A stretch of 64,000 nt of DNA from the NCBI RefSeq assembly GCF_963678975.1, contig NC_089274.1, positions 1,042,001-1,106,000 on the forward strand. The letters run 5' to 3'. The translations under genes were made by a program, and so were the position numbers. Positions 1 through 19,200 of the stretch are shown in pieces. The notes beneath the pieces are model-generated. The model saw only the letters and a program-made list of their open reading frames with translations. It made no database searches and was not told the DNA's origin. Numbering within the stretch: position 1 is the first letter of the stretch; every line of letters starts with the position of its first letter. The stretch is from Dysidea avara (lineage: Eukaryota; Porifera; Demospongiae; Dictyoceratida; Dysideidae).

Positions 1-365
1 TAGTCATAGTACAAATTTGAAAAACGATGGGGTTGACTGGGGTTGATTAGATATTCGGATGGTGCTTCACGTAAGCTTCAAGGTGATGTACTTTGTTTTA
101 TAAAAGCGCTTGGTGATTGGGGTGAAATTAATAAGTTTCGGTTGGTGTGTAGAACTTCTCCAGAATTGTCACATACGTATTCTATATTCAGAACAATGAT
201 ACTTTATCGAATTAAACTGAGATCGATGTATAAACCTCTTCTATAAAACGAGTTTCGCTTAATTTGTTTTAGGGACGCTTAAATCGCGTCCAACCTCCTC
301 TGGCAGGCATGTTTGAACAAGTTAAGTTAGTGCAACCTGACATCTATCCAGATAGTACTATTTTA
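1..365. other. Left-edge non-coding stretch
   Basis: No supported gene. It lies downstream of the last visible IP6K exon, so it is probably intron of that gene. I looked on the minus strand for the conserved IP6K block that should follow the GxQV motif and did not find it, so the remaining exons lie beyond the left edge. An open frame at 43-246 (+) has no recognisable motif or initiator context. At about 290-302 there is a CCAACCTCCTCTG sequence that also forms the ends of small elements near 22935 and 59011. Confidence 0.5.
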
Positions 366-595
366 CAGCGGTTTCAGCACTTCTTGCAATTTTTGTGCGA
401 AAGGTGTAGTGTGATTGCACATGTGTGTGTGCTATAATCGACTGTTCTTGGAGTGAAATAATCCGTGCTAACACCTCTGACAATGAAACCGTAGTGTATA
501 CAGAAGCCTGAGGCCTGATTTGAGTAACCCACCACTGTTATAGTGCCAGATACATTGCCTATAAGAACACACATGCAGAAGTGCTGAAACCGCTG
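366..595. mobile_element. MITE, TA target site, in IP6K intron
   Basis: A 230-bp element bounded by near-perfect terminal inverted repeats: CAGCGGTTTCAGCACTTCT at the left and its reverse complement at the right. Both ends are flanked by TA (364-365 and 596-597), the target-site duplication of Tc1/mariner-type elements. The interior has a fortuitous minus-strand open frame but no transposase motif, so it is a non-autonomous copy. Confidence 0.75.
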
Positions 596-882
596 TATGA
601 TGTGTTACTGCTAGGTTGAGTATTTATCTTTTGCAATACCACCATAAAATTAATTTACAAGTGTACACAAACAGCTATAAGGTTATTCAAGCAAGCAGCC
701 ATTAAATGTCTTACACCAAAAGGTTATTCCCCCACTATACAAACTATTCAACAGATCTAGTAATGAATAAACTTACACAGCTGGGATTACAAATTTTGAA
801 CCTGTTGACCTTATTAAATAGTGACCTTATTTAAACAGGTCACTTTGACACACTCACTATACAATGGTTAGGAACCACTTAC

Positions 883-7437
<6,555 letters not shown>

Positions 7438-7575
7438 CGTATTCGTCTCTCATAATCGGATAAATTTGGGTATTAAACACTTTTAGCGTCTCTTTCGTTG
7501 TACACGTGATAATCAAGGAGTGAGCGTTATATAGAAACAAGAAACTGGTTGCCAGTAGCAACGCTAGTAAACACA
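7438..7575. promoter_or_regulatory. Bidirectional promoter IP6K / ZSWIM2
   Basis: 138 bp separate the two divergent start codons, so both basal promoters and 5' leaders must fit here. It contains a CACGTG E-box at 7503-7508 and an RFX-like X-box at 7548-7562. No clear TATA box is correctly placed for either gene. Confidence 0.7.
7548..7562. promoter_or_regulatory. RFX-type X-box near ZSWIM2 start
   Basis: GTTGCC AGT AGCAAC: two half-sites fitting the RFX consensus GTNRCC and RGYAAC with a 3-nt spacer, ending 13 bp before the ZSWIM2 ATG. RFX factors control ciliary and spermatogenic genes in animals; the match is seen, its use is inferred. Confidence 0.55.
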
Positions 7576-10500
7576 ATGGCGAGGTCTGTGAGTTGGCGGA
7601 GGGAATGCAATGATGTTGTTCATAGGAGGATGGAGGAAGCGCTTCAAATCACACTCTACATTGTTCATCAAACTGGCCCTACCGGATTTGTTGTGAAGGA
7701 AGAAGGACACGCAAAAAAACTAAAGGTATCACCAAAGCGTGTGCTAATTTAATTATACGAAGATATATGTTTACAAATTGAGGCCATTTGTCTGAATGCC
7801 AGGTGTTTCTTGGTGACCCTCATACATGCTCGTGTGCTGGCTTCAGTAAAGACAAGGAACTGTGTGTGCATATTTTGTGGTGAGTACGAGCATCACGTGC
7901 ACTGGGTAAGTGTTCATATTCCATCACAATAGGTTGCTGCTCAAGAGATACCGTGTACCACAAGATAACCCTAGTAAGTGATTGTATGAATGTGGACCTT
8001 CACATCCTTACTTGAGGTCCCTAAGTACCCCTTATTTATAGCTATTCTTTTTAATGAAAACAGTACATAATAAGCAAATAAAAGTGAACTTAAATACGAG
8101 CCTCAGCAACCTGCACAGCAATCAGTGCCTCAGCAACAGGACAGCGCAAACCGGACCTGACACCACAAATGACATAATTGCAGATCTCAACAAGGAGAAG
8201 CTTAAATTTACATCTCAGCCATCCCATCACTACTCCATAAGAAAGACTGTGCTTTACACTCAAGAGGTTGGCCAATCTCTTATAAAACTGAGTGGCGGCA
8301 TCACCCATTCCACCAGTAGTGGTGAAAATTAAAGGAGTAAATGAGGCATTCTCTACTTCATGAACCCGTTGTTGGTATTCACGTCTCTTTTCCTTATCAT
8401 GACGTCGGTATGCAGAATGTAGGGGTTGATTTGAGGGTGCACTAGGGTTAAAAATTCTGACATTTAAGTGTGACCTCTCAAATTGTCCTCCCCAAAAACC
8501 ATTAGCTGTAATGTAAAGCCTTGCGTTAACATCACGGTTAGCTGTTTTGTATACACCAGAAAGGCTGAAGGTGGGGTTCAATGACAACATTGTTACAGAC
8601 CTCAGAAAGTAAGTTAGCAGTTAGATCGTGCACTTTATTATGTCTCAAAGAAGGAAACCCGCCCTTTGAACAAGACAGAGCATGTTCTATGGTAAAAGAG
8701 TGACCACAGGCACAGGAAGTATGGCAGGCAGATGGTAGCCAATGATAGCAAAGCACAATTGTATCACGAAATGCAGTTTGTATGCATAAAAAATTGAAAA
8801 TTTTTTGTGGATTTCATAGATCACCCTTCAGCTACTTCTCATATTTTCTCAAGGTTTCTTCTATAAATAATTATGGAAATAAATAAACTAACAAGGAAAA
8901 TAGGACACTGATAATCAGGCATTGTTTGGTCCCGAGGTGTCCATATTACACTGTAGCCTGTTAATGTGGACACTTGAGGACACCTACATAATCCAGACAC
9001 TTAGTTAAGGTCCCAAGGTATCCCTTAGTACATAAACTGACCTTGATAATCAGGACGCTATTGGTTGATCCCAAGGTATTGATATCATACGTACTGTAAT
9101 CCTCCAAATTTAGTTGTGTACCAGCTGGCCTTAGTAGAGAGGGAGGTTAATGAACTGGTCCACGGATACCTCAGGAAAAAGAAAGATAAAGTAGTTGATA
9201 ATAAGGACACCAGTTTAGCTACTGGCTCCCTGCCTTCATTGTTAGCTGCTAAGAAGCCAGTTAGTGTGGATGATGTGTGCCCAATTTGTCAAGAGGATCT
9301 GTTGGGGTCACCGATGGCATTAACACATTGCAGGTAGGTCTATAACAAGTACATTACTAATGTTTATTGTGCAACAAAAATAGCCCATAGAGTTTATTAG
9401 TCACTAACCCACTGGGGAACCGCAGGAAAACTACAGAAAGATTATGTAACAGAGAAACTTAGGCCACATGTGGTAGCTTGATCCATACAGCTTCACACTC
9501 ATTGGAGGCTATTAGAAAATCTGTGGCTGTGTTTGCTAGTTGTTCTGAGGTTAAATGTTGCTCTTTACTATACACATTACTTATTGCATAATACTACTAA
9601 AATGAAGACCAGCAAACATTCTTTGTTACTTGATTTCAAAATAACTTCACCCAATACACCACTCACCATTGTTTTCATTTACACTTGAAGTCAACATATC
9701 AGTTTTCAAAGATGAACAATATTGCCACACCCACATTACACTATTCACCACTCACAATAGCTCACTTGCTTTCATTTTCATTGTATAATACTGCCCCTCC
9801 CACTACAGGTATGGATGTGGCAATAGTGTACACTTAAAGTGTATGAAGATATGGGCTGACCATCAGAAGTCGACAGGAGAGACCACAATACATTGTCCAC
9901 TGTGTAGAGAAGACTTTGGATCACTACAAGTGAGTTGAGTGTATGTTTTAGAAAACCAGATCATATGTGCCTTAACACGATGTGGTTTGGTGTTGATATT
10001 GCTCTCTGTAGATACAGTAGAGCCTTAGTCATTGGAGTTTCATCTCAAATAATGATAAAAGTGTTCTGAAGATAAGTGAATTGTTCACGGTCTATTATTC
10101 ATTAATGTATACAGTTCCATTCAAATACTCTAATAGAACATACAATTACACGTGAAATACTCTAATAGAACATACAATTACACGTGAAATACTCTAATAG
10201 AACACTCAAATTCAAGAGTATGGATGACCAAGGCTCTATTGTACTGTGTTGTGAGAGTATCCTCACTTTGTGGCTGCATATTCAACAAATTAGTTATTAA
10301 AGTTATATGTGTAGGTGTTAGTGAGTTGTGACTGTTACTTGTGGTAGAAATTTTCAGCAGATGAAAATTTTAATAATTTTCTGCCTTATCTACCTAATGT
10401 GTATAGCATCTCTTTACCACACCCCTCCCATGATGTTATCACATGTTACAGGATGTCAGTAAGGAGTATCAGTGTACACAGAAGAGGACACATCACATGC

Positions 10501-13500
10501 ATGTCACATGTCAGAACTGTGGGGCTCACCCGATCATCGGTGCTCGCTACAAGTGCACCAGTTGCAGTAACTACAACTTGTGTGAGGGCTGCTACACCAG
10601 TGTGTCTCATTGTGACCAACATCAGTTTAGAGTGAGGAAGGTGAGTATGGTTTTACCTTCTTTGTTAAGGGATAACCCACCACTTCCATATACCAGTGGA
10701 GTAGTTGATTATCTGAACACCAATAATGACTATTTAATTTTGACATAAGCCAGGCAGTATAGTGGAGTAATTGAAAAGCGTACGTAGTAAATGAATAGTA
10801 CATCTTCTATTTGTTCGATTAAATTGTACTTTCCTGGACACTTTATGTGATATCCTGTATACAAACGTGTTTGGTCTTGTGTACTTTTCAATTATACAAA
10901 CAAATTAGGAGGGTAATCAACTCTCCATTGAATGCTACAGTAACCTCAAGCTCCCAGTTAACTTGTTTAACCTTCAAACAAGGGACACCTCACAACGCAG
11001 AGACTGTTTTGATCTGAACTTTTAATTGTACAACACTGCTAAACTTATTGGTCCTAACTGTCAAGGTGTTTCCACAAACTCCAAATAAGGACACAATAGA
11101 AAACACCTTAATATAAGGAAAAAGATTTTGAAAATCTCTTAATTGTAGTAAAAGTTTATTGGTCTGTTATATGGAGGTGTCCATGTGATCTGATATTAAA
11201 CACTTTACTATACTCTGTTAACTAGTCACCATCATCGTTGTGGGTTACTGTACGAAGGCAGCAGTCAAGACCAGTAGTTGACAATGTAATAGGAGAACTC
11301 CAAAATAGAGAACTAACTGAAGATGACTATGACCTCCTACTACAACTAGACAGGTAGGTATGTTACTATATACCAGTTACTAGTTCACTGTGTTACTGTA
11401 GGCCTCCCATGGTCACCACTGCTACTGACAGACTGATCAGCTCATTGCCAGTAGAGGCATTAGATCATGGTCATCCTTTGCTGACCACACAATGTCACAT
11501 TTGTCAACACACTTATCACAGAGGGGATTGGATACGTACCCTACCCAGCTGTGCTCATAAGGTGTGTACCATTGTCATAAAGTGTTTACCTATGTCATAA
11601 GGTGTGTACCATTGTCATAAGATGTATTGTCATAAGGTGTGTACCATTGTCATAAGGTATGTACCTATGTCATAAGGTGTGTACCATTGTCATAAGGTGT
11701 GTACCATTGTCATAAGATGTGTACCATTGTCATAAGGTGTGTACCTATGTCATAAGGTGTGTACCATTGTCATAAGGTGTGTACCATTGTCATAAGATGT
11801 GTACCATTGTCGTAAGGTGTGTACCATTGTCATTAGGTAGTGCAGGTTGTAACCTCTGTAATCTTATTGGCTGGTGATGCACCGATCAGTCAATAACGGT
11901 GGCTCATTGGCCCAATAGTATTGGTGATGTATTGACATATTACAGGTTTTTACGATTGAATTCGTCCTGTTTGCAATTGAATTCGTCGGTTTTGCAATAG
12001 AATTCATCCCATTTGCAATTAAATTCGTCAGTTTTGCAATTGAATTCGTCGGTTTTGCAGTTGAATTCGTCGGTTTTTGCAATAGAATTCGTCGCGTTTG
12101 TATTACAATTTGTCATAAACAAAACAGCTCCAAGAAACCAACCGTTCATTAAGAGATGGATTATTTATGCCATGGAGAGTTACACTTGAGACACTAGAAG
12201 GTTATTGGAGCTGGTAATACACGAAGCTCAGGGATGTAGCTGGGATTTTTTGAAGGGGGTTCCAGCACCAGCATTGAGTTACCAGAAGCAGGGGTCTGGG
12301 GGCACAGCCCCCAGCCGTTGAGAGACTTTCAATATTTTAATGAATCAAAACTCAGCAAATTGCTATATTTTATGCAAAAAGTACATTAATTATGATGCAT
12401 ATGAATACCCTGCAATGAAGGTAGTACTAGATAAAGCCACCTAGTGGAAACAGACAGCATGACACATAGAAATCTGTAAGTGATAGTTATCTCACTGTGG
12501 TGTAAGAACCATGAATCCACTGATACAAATGGAATGACTTACAATCAAAACAATATAACTATACAAATATACACTAAATGGTGTGTTAGGATCCTGCTTG
12601 CAGAAGTCTAAATTTTACAAGGGGGTTCCTGAACCCCCCCCCCCCCCCCCCCCCCTCCCTACGCCTCTGAAGCTGATAGCTGTCTTGTTTACTACTGTTG
12701 TACTTGAACAAGTTCTTGTAGCAGCTGCTACACCATGTTTTCGTGTTTTCTCCAGCTGCCATTCTTGTTCTATTGCAAAACCGACGAATTCAATTGCAAA
12801 CGGGACAAATTCAATTGCAAACGGGACAAATTCAGTTGCAAAATCGACGAATTCAATTGTAAACGGGACTAATTCAATTGCAAAGGTGACAAACTCAATT
12901 GCAAACGGGACGAATTCAATTGCAAAGTCGCCGAATTTAATTGCAAAAACCTGTAACTCTACTGACCCTCATGGTATTATTTTCAAAATAAAGTAATTAA
13001 ATTGCAATAGTACGATCAAAACATTGGGTCATGTTTGGTCATATGTGAAAACGGTATTAAATAACAGGTTGACATTTCAGGATTTCCTATATGTATGGCT
13101 GCTAACACTACCTTGATAATCATGTTCCCTTATTCACTAAGAGTGTTAGAGGTTTTAGTATAATAGTTACGATGACATTGTTATGTATTACATATAGTGT
13201 GGTCTATAGTGTATTATTGTACTGTATAGCTGGTGATACAACTAGAGTCCAATTTTTTATCTGTTCCTAAATATGCTAGAAGATGTAAGTTCTAGAGTTA
13301 CCTAGCAAATGTACTGGATCAAAAGTGATGAAGTGTATAAATTAATACACTACCATACTGACAAAGACATTTTGATAAAGACATTTTGCATTGTTAAAAT
13401 TCTTCAGACCACTATTACACTAGTGTAATGAGATGTTATACCTTCAGATCATATCCTCGTGTGAATAGAGCTCATAAAGTGATCAGGAACATGTTTACTG

Positions 13501-16181
13501 ACTCAATACATAATTGTTATAGATTTTGATTATGGAGTAATGCATGGATTCTCACACGCTTTAGTTCACTATGGTTGTTCAACACATCTTTTAGTGGTTA
13601 CTCTAACATAACAATATTGTAGTAATGAGAAATAGAATAACACTAATTCTAATTGACAACACTCTAGTCCTCTTATAGTCTAATATTTGTGATACAAACG
13701 CATCAACTTTTGTTTGCAGCTACTCAACTGCTAAGTGGGTCAGCTTTATAGTACTCAATATTTCCCACAATCATGTCCCCCACATCTGAAATATTAGGCC
13801 TGCGCTGATTATCCCAGCATAACAAGTAGCTAAAGCATTGAGCATAATGCCACACCATTTTTGTGCACTGATTATCAGAGATATGGTACAGAAACACAGT
13901 AATAATTTACAGCTACTTGTGATAGGAAAGACTAGTTATCAATATACTCTAATAGAACAGTCACCACATGTTGAGTGTTCACAGATGGATTATAGAACAA
14001 TCAAGACACAATTTTATATGAGCATATTTGTAACATAAAGGGACACAACTGGGCATAATTGGAGCATAATAAAGGAAATTTTGGAGCATTGCTCAAAAGC
14101 AATTTCAAAAACATAATAGGCTCAGGCCTATGAAACTATTATAAAATTTGAATTATAAAATTATCCCAATTGATTCTGAACAATTCCATCTTTATTGTTT
14201 GTGGTGTGTACTGATTTGGTATCCTTATAAGGTCTATTGTGGCCACTGGCAGTAATGCTAGTAGTAGTGTGGAGTGTATTGAATCATTAGGCATTACACT
14301 GACATTTTTAAAGCAATATACTACTAAGAAAATTACATGCTGTAACAGATTAAGATACTCCAATAAAGCAGTCAGGTAGATATAATGAAGCATATATGAA
14401 TGCTATCAAGTACCGTGTGTCGTGCGGCCAAGAAAGCCGGAGTACCACACCATGAGTATATTGACAGGAAGAAAGAAAACAGCTTTTTCACACGTGCATA
14501 GCTCCATGGCCCCTTCTCCAAAGCACACCATTTTTGTATTATAGCTGTCCGCCAGGTAGGGTATGCCACACAGCAGATTTGATTAAATTCACAACAGCCA
14601 CTTGCAAGATATGGGCATTCAAAGTTTTGTTTTAATTTCTTAGTTTTTTCTTATGCTGTATGGGGGCTTCGATTTTTCTTTTTGCACACTTTGCAAAAAT
14701 TGCTATAAAATGCAAACATGTCATTCGATTGCCTCGATCTTTGGCACAAATGAGGAGCATGTAACGGTGGATTCATGTACCAAGTTTGCTGTGAATCTGA
14801 GGAATATCCAAGGAGCTATGAGTGTTTATTCTCGTAAAAAAAAGATCAAGCTTCTGTCACGGCTACAGGATAAACAGAGTATAGGAATAGCTTGAAAATT
14901 GGTGTGTAGATAGGCTGATCATCGTAGCAGTGCCTTTTGATAGGTTGAATAGCAATAGAGTTACAGCGACAAAGTTATAAAGCAAAAACCAAACAACTGT
15001 AAAATCACGGGATCAAGATACTCTAATAGAGCAGTCACTATGGGGTAAAAAGGTGTACAAAAATGTCGAAAAAACCTTACCAGAATTCGAACCAGGGACC
15101 TCCATACCTAACACCTGCATCCTCAATAGAAGTACTAGATTGTTCTTTGTTCTAGAACATTCTATGTATGTTCTATTAGAAGTCCTCAAAAAAATTAAAT
15201 GTGTGGCCTTAAAAAGCCTGGGTGGAAAAAGTTGTGAAATCAAAGGTGGAGGCCAAGAAATGGCTGCAACAATGTTAATGATAACAAATTTTAATAATGG
15301 CTGTGTGCATTGTTAAAATTTATTAGCATTAACATCATTGCAGCCATTTCTTGGCCTCCACCTTTGATTTCACAACTTTTTCCACCCAGGCTTTTTAAGG
15401 CTGCATCATTCTTTCACAGCTTGGCTGTTGTGTATATAAAGTTGTAACTCAATGTAAAATGGACATACTAGTAACTAAAATAGGTAACTTTTAGCACTAC
15501 AAATGACAAATGGCTATACACCACTGGATCTTCAATTTTACAGAGTAGACATGAAGCTATTAATTGTACTTATAAAATTGGGTATTTTATTTCTTGATCT
15601 CTACTCATTATTTTTGCATTGAATTTTGCAAAACTTTGTAGCTGTAACCAACCTGTATGGTACACTTCACTCTCTCATTTTATTAGTTCCACAGGGACTG
15701 CATCGATGGATGGTTGAGGAGTGGGCACAGTGTTTGTCCAGTGGATGGGATCAGTATTCATACCAGACAACGGAAACGACACATCAGCTCTAAGAAGAAG
15801 GAACAATTGTTGACAGTACACAGAAGAGAATCACTACCACAAGACTTCTCTCTTGTCGGTCATTCAGCACTAAACATGACCTCATCTCTTCCTGCCATCG
15901 AGCACACATCTCAGGGAAGAATACAAAGAGGAATAGTCTCTCAACAACAAAATGGACGTCACAATAAACTGCCTACCATTCTACCACAATTAGCAGTGGA
16001 AGGACAAAGAGAACGGCACACTCGTACAGCTAGTTCCTGTCACAGTAAAGTGCTGCAGCCTATTAGGAAACTGTCACAGCCACAGCAGCAACACTGTACA
16101 CCTGTACATGTGCCATCCACAAGTACAGCTGGCCCTGATCCTAGTATTAACATCACTGGAGTACCATTAGTCAGTAGATGA
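7576..16181 (+). CDS. ZSWIM2: ZSWIM2/MEX-like E3 ubiquitin ligase
   Basis: Complete gene of 514 codons in nine exons: 7576-7725, 7803-7879, 7933-7973, 9114-9333, 9809-9929, 10452-10640, 11262-11353, 11402-11561 and 15687-16181; all phases agree and introns are GT-AG. The start ATG (ACAATGGCG) is the first in frame. Domain order matches vertebrate ZSWIM2: SWIM zinc finger CxC...CxH (about 57-74, HTCSC...CVH), RING 1 (from CPICQED, about 149-195), ZZ finger (CQNCG...CEGCY, about 219-258) and RING 2 (CHICQ...CAHKFHRDCIDGW...CPVDG, about 330-372), then a Gln/Ser-rich tail. The family is testis-enriched in vertebrates and ubiquitinates proteins in apoptosis pathways; the role here is inferred. The acceptor of exon 7 may shift by 3 nt. 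Confidence 0.92.
8090..8756 (-). pseudogene. Decayed retroelement C-terminal domain
   Basis: Antisense in ZSWIM2 intron 3. Two overlapping minus-strand frames, joined by a frameshift near 8540-8590, encode a cysteine/histidine cluster (ACGHSFTIEHALSCSKGG, then SLRHNKVHDLTANLLSEV) followed by NGFWGGQFER, VRIFNPSAPSN and FTPLIFTTTGGMG. I know this set from the region downstream of reverse transcriptase in many invertebrate retroelements. Expected acidic residues beside NGFWGG and VRIFNP appear replaced (ARLYITANGF, LNVRIFNP), which with the frameshift argues for a dead copy. No RT domain remains here. Confidence 0.65.
10125..10205. repeat. Triple tandem 31-32 bp repeat in ZSWIM2 intron 5
   Basis: Three consecutive copies of a unit beginning ATACTCTAATAGAACA and ending TTACACGTGAA. 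The first half of the unit is the dispersed ACTCTAATAGA motif seen at more than ten other places in the window. Confidence 0.8.
11562..11837. repeat. 20-bp minisatellite made of splice-donor copies
   Basis: About 14 copies of a 20-bp unit, GTGTGTACCATTGTCATAAG with variants, start exactly at the 5' splice site of ZSWIM2 exon 8. The unit contains the exon end CATAAG followed by GTGTGT, so the donor sequence itself has been multiplied into the intron. Confidence 0.85.
11943..12953. mobile_element. 1.0-kb TIR element with 21-bp arrays, second copy
   Basis: CAGG...CCTG ends, TA on both sides (11941-11942, 12954-12955). Left array of 21-bp units at 11943-12090 and right array at about 12770-12950, in opposite orientation. 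Its left subterminal region matches the right subterminal region of 3547-5035 and vice versa, so it is the same family inserted in reverse. The middle differs and holds a poly-C run (about 12629-12653). It lies in ZSWIM2 intron 8. Confidence 0.75.
12954..15206. other. ZSWIM2 intron 8, middle part
   Basis: No exon or recognised coding domain. It contains dispersed ACTCTAATAGA motifs at about 13944-13965, 14353-14375 (degenerate) and 15017-15040. Open frames such as 14653-14895 lack motifs or splice-compatible partners. Confidence 0.5.
15207..15400. repeat. 194-bp near-perfect palindrome
   Basis: Outer arms 15207-15269 and 15338-15400 are perfectly complementary over 63 bp; the inner 30 bp are also complementary with a few mismatches, leaving a loop of about 8 nt. 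Ends read CCTTAA...TTAAGG. Probably a MITE or foldback copy; it lies 286 bp before ZSWIM2 exon 9. Confidence 0.85.
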
Positions 16182-16296
16182 TATAGTTTGTATAATAGAA
16201 AATAAAATAATTTGAAATCTATACAATAATAACAATGGTATATTTACAAGTGAGATGAAATTGATGTGACGCACACACATACATAGGGAGTTTGTT
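16182..16296. terminator. Convergent 3' ends of ZSWIM2 and the 16297-24659 gene
   Basis: Only 115 bp separate the two stop codons. On the plus strand, AATAAAATAA just after the ZSWIM2 stop (about 16200) is a likely poly(A) signal. On the minus strand, the last codons of the neighbour run CAA TAA AAC, so an AATAAA overlaps its stop codon. The two transcripts probably overlap. Confidence 0.6.
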
Positions 16297-19200
16297 TTAT
16301 TGTAAGGCATTCTCCACTTGTTCTAGGCTGGCTAGCAGGTGACCCATACTCTGTTCATCTGCTCGGTCAGCACCCAGGAAGTCCAACACACGATTGACAT
16401 ACTTGCAGCCAAACATCATCCACAACACAATCTGTGGGATCAGATAGATTAGTAGTCAGTAAAAGTAAAAACACTAAGTGTCATAATTGTGACTGTTCTA
16501 ATGGAGTATTTTTAGTACTGCTCAATGCTTAAAAAGGGGTTAAAGTGGTTCCAGGTGCATCTAGTAGTTCCTAATTCATTGAGCCCTGAGCCATACATTT
16601 ATGTGACTAGATTTTACAACTCCGTTCCAATCACACACCAGGCAAAATTAAACTAACACCACCAGTGGATATATTATAGCTACACCATCATACTAATAGT
16701 TTTGACCCTCACTACAGTGAAACCTCACTTTGTGGCCACCTCACTAATAAGGCCACCCTGGTATATAGTGGCCAGTCCAGATGTATCTTCCATACTATTC
16801 CATTGATTTAATTTTCATTAACAAGGCCAGTGGCCACTTACTGCAGGACCAAACTGGTAAAACTAACACAATATTCCCTCGATAAAGGGACCAGCTGAGC
16901 AAACAGTCAAGGTATCACTGCGAAAGTTGCTGCTCCTGAGTACCTGCCAAAAGCTATGCTAATAGTTTTGGCAATGTGCTTCATTGTTTTTAGCAGCCAT
17001 TATCCCTAAGTCCTATCTGTGCAGCCGGTAGTATACATGTGTAGCTGTTACAACAACAATATCCAGGTGTTGATTTGTTGAAAACCTTGATAATAAGGCC
17101 AATTTGTTTATGGCTAGATTAATGAGGTATTAAAGATGGCCCTATTAACGAGGTTTCACTGTACTACTCAAGCTACTCAAGGCTGGTTTTAACAGTTGGA
17201 TGATGTGGAGAGCTCAATTGGCGGTTTCAGGCCTTGTGAAGGGCCTGGCTTGGCAGGTATACTGGTGGATGGCCTGATAATGTTGGCCAGACATTTTTTC
17301 TGTTGATTTTGCTACATATCAGCCACTAAGAAGCCAGCACAGCCCTGTCATCTCATGTCTTGACTCCAATTGTGGTCTGCCTCCATTTTGAAGTCTATTT
17401 CTTGCCCACCCCTCCCCTTTGTGAGCACTCGTGATACTACTTCGCTTGTCCAACTGCTCATATTTTCTATCTTATTTGGCGGGAAGCTCTACAGCAGTGG
17501 AAGTGGTCTGAAAGGTAATAGCGTCTCTTGTGTAAATTTCATATGTGTCCTTGCTATCCTTGGTGAGTTATGCTGACTTGAATCCTTTAAAACCATTCAT
17601 CTCAAAACTTCTAATGTGCGATTTGGAACATTTTTCCAAAATCCAGTCACATATACAGTGACGACTTTATGTTTACTCCATCGTAAACAAACACACATGA
17701 CCATTGGGGAAAACAAAACAAAAGATTTAACTCTCCATGAGCTGGCAAATACAATGGTATACTCATACTGTACACATAAAAAATTTCAAGGGACATAATT
17801 TTTACCATAGCTTCAATTACTCTATTAGAATGCACACCTTACACTAATAGACAGTCATTTCTACTATATTTAGTTAATTGGGTACTGTAATTTTGTGTCA
17901 AATTAACTTTCCAAGCTGCAAAAAAGTTGCATTTGTGATGGGTTGTGTTCATTACACATGGAAAGCAATTGTTAAAAGAAAGTTTCACAAAATGCTTTGA
18001 ATTATGAAGGACTAACACTATAGTATGTTCACGTTGAGCTGAATCCTGAAAAACAGCTAAAAATTAAAAGGGGATTTTTTCTCAACAGAGTTAACATTTC
18101 AGCCAATCAGATGATTATTGGTAACAACAAAGGTGTCAACAACAGACACGTACAGTTTGGCTCCATTACAAGTTCGGGAAAGGGCTGTAATGGCCACTGT
18201 ATTTATATGGCTTCCCCATAAGAAATGTATTGTGAAAATTTTGATTGGCCGTAAATATTGTCAAACATTTGAACAAAAAGATTTTGAAATATTTTTAGCG
18301 GGTCAAGCAGTACTACAAATGAGCCAAATTTCAAGATCGTGTGTAATTGCATCCATGAGTTATTAAATGTTTTTGAGGATTCAGCTCAACGTGAACATAC
18401 TATACAATACTTACATTTCTGCTTGAAGAATCAGGCTTGCCTGTTTCTATGACGATACTTGACTGTGTGATGATGTGTTCTATTAGTTTGGAGCAGGAGG
18501 CATGCAGCATAGTCCCTAGCTCCTCTGAAGCTGGCAATGCTGTGATGTACCCTGCAGAAATAAGGTGTGGCTGATCATCACATCACAACAAATGACATCA
18601 TCATACCAGTATGCTGGCTCACATGAGGATCACACTTCATTACAAAACTCTTCATCAATCCAACCACCTTTAGTACCTCTTCAAAGTGACTCATCACTTC
18701 CTATAAATAGAAACATAATTTCCTTATATAATGCTTAATTGGAGCGTTTATATAAAGGATAATTTGGAATTGTTTGGCCCATTTTATTGTAACGAATAGT
18801 GGTGGATATAAGAAAAGGAGCAACAATAACAGGAGCACATACCCCCCAACAAAATGCTCTAATAGAGCAGTCACCGCCTGTATGCCATCCTATATGACAA
18901 ATTTAATTTAAGTTCATAACTACTTGTCAGTTAGAAATAGTCAGGAAAGGAACATAATACCAGTCGAGGGAGTGTTCTCATTAGTGTGTGATCCCAGCAT
19001 GTTCTAACTAGGAGGTCTCAGAAAATTTTCAAAACCAACTTTCCAAAAAATTGGAAAAAAGAAAATGTTGGAAAATAGCAACTGTGAGATTTTTTAACAA
19101 TTATCACAAGATGTGATGTTTAGTCAAAATGGTGGAAATAAAGTATGGTAGTACTGATCATAAAGGTTTGGATTTTCAAAGCCAAAACTATCACCCAAAA

